Under the pieces are notes generated by a model. The model saw nothing but the letters and a program-made list of their open reading frames with translations, was not told the DNA's origin and made no database searches. Shown piece after piece: positions 61,917 through 64,000 of a stretch of 64,000 nucleotides of DNA. The DNA is from Cylindrospermum sp. FACHB-282 (GTDB lineage Bacteria > Cyanobacteriota > Cyanobacteriia > Cyanobacteriales > Nostocaceae). Where the stretch lies: contig NZ_JACJRJ010000001.1 of assembly GCF_014697195.1 (NCBI RefSeq), positions 1-64,000 of the forward strand, read 5' to 3'. Position numbers and translations under genes: made by a program. Each line of letters starts with the position of its first letter. Positions within the stretch are counted from its first letter, which is position 1.

Positions 61917-63404
61917 ATGAAATTGCGGGAATTACTAGCGGCTGTAGATGGTGTTGAAGAGTTGGCTGGTTTGGCGGATGCTGAGGTTAAGGGATTGAAG
62001 ACTAATTCCTATGCTTGCGGTGTGGGAGATTTGTTTATTGGGATGCCGGGAACTAGGGTGGATGGTGGGGAATTTTGGCCGAGTGCTTTAGCATCGGGTG
62101 CTGTAGCGGCGATTGTCTCCTCGGATGCGATCGCTAAAAATCCTCCCACACCTGAAGCTGTTGTCATTAGTGCAAACAACATGAATACAGCTTGCGCCCA
62201 GATAGCAGGGGCTTTTTACGGTTATCCAGGGCAAAAACTCAAATTGGTGGGTGTGACGGGTACAAATGGCAAAACTACCACTACTCACCTGATTGAATTT
62301 CTCCTCACCAAAGCTAATTTAGCTACAGCTTTGATGGGAACTCTCTACACTCGTTGGCCTGGTTTTGAGCAAACTGCTATCCACACGACACCGTTTGCTG
62401 TGGAATTGCAACAACAGCTAGGGGAAGCTGTGAATGCTGGTTGTGAGTTTGGGGTGATGGAAGTTAGTTCCCACGCTTTAGCCCAAGGCCGGGTGTTGGG
62501 TTGTTCTTTTGAGGTGGGGGTGTTTAGCAATCTCACTCAAGACCATCTGGACTATCACCGGGATATGGAAGATTATTTTGCCGCTAAAGCGTTATTATTT
62601 AGCCCTGATTATCTCCAAGGACGGGCGATAATTAATGCTGATGACGCTTACGGACAGCGGTTAATTGGGTCGTTGAGTTCAGAACAGGTTTGGAGTTACA
62701 GCGTCAATGATGCCAATACTGATTTGTGGATGAGTGACTTGAGTTATCAGCCTCATGGTGTTAGCGGTAAACTGCATACCCCAAAGGGTGATGTGGCTTT
62801 TCGGTCTCCTTTGGTCGGTCAATATAATTTAGAGAATCTTTTGGCAGCGGTAGGTGCTGTTTTACATTTAGGGCTAGATTTGGAGTTAGTAGCCTCGGTG
62901 ATTCCTGAGTTTCCCGGTGTTCCTGGACGGATGGAACGGGTACAGATTAGTGAAGGGCAAGAAATCAGCGTGATTGTAGATTATGCCCATACACCAGATA
63001 GTTTGGAAAACTTGCTCAAAGCCGCACGTCCGTTTATTCCTGGTAAAATGATTTGTGTGTTTGGTTGTGGAGGCGATCGCGATCGCACCAAGCGCCCACT
63101 CATGGGAAAAATCGCCGCCGAATTAGCAGATGTGGCAGTGGTGACATCAGATAATCCCCGCACCGAAGACCCAGAAAAAATCTTGCAAGATGTGTTAGCC
63201 GGGATTCCCGCAACTATTCAACCAACAGTGATTTGCGATCGCGCGATCGCCATACGTACCGCCATTTTACAAGCTAAACCTGGTGATGGCGTATTGCTGG
63301 CTGGTAAAGGTCATGAAGACTACCAAATTCTCGGCACTGAAAAAATCCATTTTGACGACCGAGAACAGGCACGGGAAGCTTTACTCTCAAGAATCCAAGG
63401 TTAA
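61917..63404 (+). CDS. murE: UDP-N-acetylmuramoyl-tripeptide synthetase MurE
   Basis: This 495-residue ligase adds the third amino acid to the peptidoglycan stem. The ATP loop GVTGTNGKTTTTHL (near 115-128), the lysine region and the substrate motif SDNPRTEDP (near 410; DNPR specifies meso-diaminopimelate) are visible, as is GKGHEDYQ near the C-terminus. Length is normal. A MITE-like element follows 14 bases after the stop. Confidence 0.96.
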   Translation: MKLRELLAAVDGVEELAGLADAEVKGLKTNSYACGVGDLFIGMPGTRVDGGEFWPSALASGAVAAIVSSDAIAKNPPTPEAVVISANNMNTACAQIAGAFYGYPGQKLKLVGVTGTNGKTTTTHLIEFLLTKANLATALMGTLYTRWPGFEQTAIHTTPFAVELQQQLGEAVNAGCEFGVMEVSSHALAQGRVLGCSFEVGVFSNLTQDHLDYHRDMEDYFAAKALLFSPDYLQGRAIINADDAYGQRLIGSLSSEQVWSYSVNDANTDLWMSDLSYQPHGVSGKLHTPKGDVAFRSPLVGQYNLENLLAAVGAVLHLGLDLELVASVIPEFPGVPGRMERVQISEGQEISVIVDYAHTPDSLENLLKAARPFIPGKMICVFGCGGDRDRTKRPLMGKIAAELADVAVVTSDNPRTEDPEKILQDVLAGIPATIQPTVICDRAIAIRTAILQAKPGDGVLLAGKGHEDYQILGTEKIHFDDREQAREALLSRIQG

Positions 63405-63418
63405 CGCCCAAGTAGCAA

Positions 63419-63530
63419 ACTTACGCAACTATCAAATACAGGAACTGAATTTTAATTTCGTAGTCAACAATTTAGTGCTGTATTACTGAAGTACAGACGA
63501 CGAACAAATCTCTGTACCAGTTGCGTAAGT
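63419..63530. repeat. MITE-like element with ACTTACGCAA terminal inverted repeats, copy 2
   Basis: ACTTACGCAAC at 63419-63429 and GTTGCGTAAGT at 63520-63530 are perfect inverted ends of a 112-bp element right after murE. The interior differs from that at 16832-16922. Confidence 0.68.
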
Positions 63531-63827
63531 CCTAAGTAGAGGCGCCAGCGGTAGGGTCTCTACAAAGAAAAAATTTAGGCACACCAGGGTAGAGAAATAT
63601 CAATAAATACATAAAGGCAAGATGAATTTATTTAAATCAAGAAAAACTTGCCACAGTCTATCTTGAATGATAAACTCCCTTAATCTCATAACTAATAATT
63701 CAATCATTTATACTTCACCTTTATTACTGTGACTGCTTGACCAATTATTTATACATCAGGGTGAAAATAGAAGATAACATTATTGCTTCCTTCATCCTTC
63801 TTTGTCTTTTCTTCTTCAACGTACAAA
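63531..63827. other. Intergenic region before the edge gene
   Basis: AT-rich sequence without a recognisable gene. A frame at 63737-63949 overlaps the edge gene in another phase and lacks protein character. Confidence 0.45.
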
Positions 63828-64000
63828 ATGAATTTTTCTCTGACTCAGGATCTATCTATTTATCATCTAGCTGTTGGTGGACAGACTCCGCTCCAATCAT
63901 TAACTCTCAATCCTGCTACTCTGCTATCTCTGGTGAGGGCACAAATTGACTTACTAATTGAGCAGCAGATTGTCGCCACTTTATGGGTAAAGCTACCACC
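63828..64000 (+). CDS. 5' part of a gene cut by the window end
   Basis: ATG at 63828 opens 57 codons with no stop before the window ends: NFSLTQDLSIYHLAVGGQTP, then LNPATLLSLVRAQIDLLIEQ and QQIVATLWVKLPP. The pattern recalls N-termini of cyanobacterial multi-domain signalling proteins, but the visible part is too short to name one. Confidence 0.6.
   Translation, partial: MNFSLTQDLSIYHLAVGGQTPLQSLTLNPATLLSLVRAQIDLLIEQQIVATLWVKLP

Overview
The window is chromosomal DNA of a filamentous, probably heterocystous cyanobacterium of the Nostoc/Anabaena/Calothrix type. The basis is the many HIP1 octamers (GCGATCGC), Nostoc-style heptamer tandem repeats, and a cyanobacterial gene complement: photosystem II subunit Psb30, a CpeS-type bilin lyase, CyaB/CyaD-type adenylate cyclases, and paired half-size Mn exchangers. 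Exact species assignment is inference.

Layout. 0-3.2 kb is an accessory, decaying region: fragments of a formate-dehydrogenase-like enzyme (fdhF-like) and of its maturase fdhD, with a second fdhD 5' scrap, separated by a Uma2 nuclease-like gene and a HigBA-type toxin-antitoxin pair. 3.2-12 kb is mostly core: a VOC protein, RbgA, a Ser/Thr kinase, a CyaD-like cyclase, a DUF1622 protein, and a succinate-semialdehyde dehydrogenase followed by a ThDP decarboxylase, which together fit the cyanobacterial 2-oxoglutarate decarboxylase/SSADH shunt of the TCA cycle. 12-17 kb is repeat-rich: a membrane HEAT-NACHT protein bracketed by inverted repeats, then an MFS gene disrupted by one of two 24-bp insertions. 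17-26 kb carries a four-helix-bundle/JAMM/MoeB-rhodanese operon, a Tat-exported carbonic anhydrase, a NatE/LivF-like ATPase, a ferredoxin, HisZ, a J-domain/TPR protein, an inositol monophosphatase, a lipoprotein nuclease, a 2Fe-2S ferredoxin and tRNA-Ser(GGA). 26-33.7 kb has secreted proteins (PEP-CTERM, beta-helix/RTX, PhoX), a Rieske protein, an acetyltransferase and a 37-residue membrane peptide. 33.9-42.7 kb holds a divergent PBP1C / alpha-2-macroglobulin pair. 42.8-47.6 kb is signalling: histidine kinase, lone receiver, CyaB-type cyclase. 47.6-64 kb includes DUF2808, Hmx-type Mn exchangers, psb30, recJ, a second Uma2, a CpeS-type lyase, an APC-permease tail relic, sbcD, cysH, a 34-residue peptide, a pentapeptide/TPR protein, a HEPN-RNase III fusion, a glutaredoxin-like protein, murE and the start of a further gene cut by the window edge.

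Main points of interest: (i) the HEPN-RNase III fusion; (ii) the membrane HEAT-NACHT protein with DNA-identical HEAT units; (iii) two 24-bp HIP1-adjacent insertions in opposite orientations in one MFS gene, one creating a stop; (iv) a 33-nt palindrome family with a compensatory base pair; (v) in-frame capture of intergenic repeats by pbpC, recJ and a glutaredoxin gene. No phage, transposase, CRISPR array or rRNA was seen.
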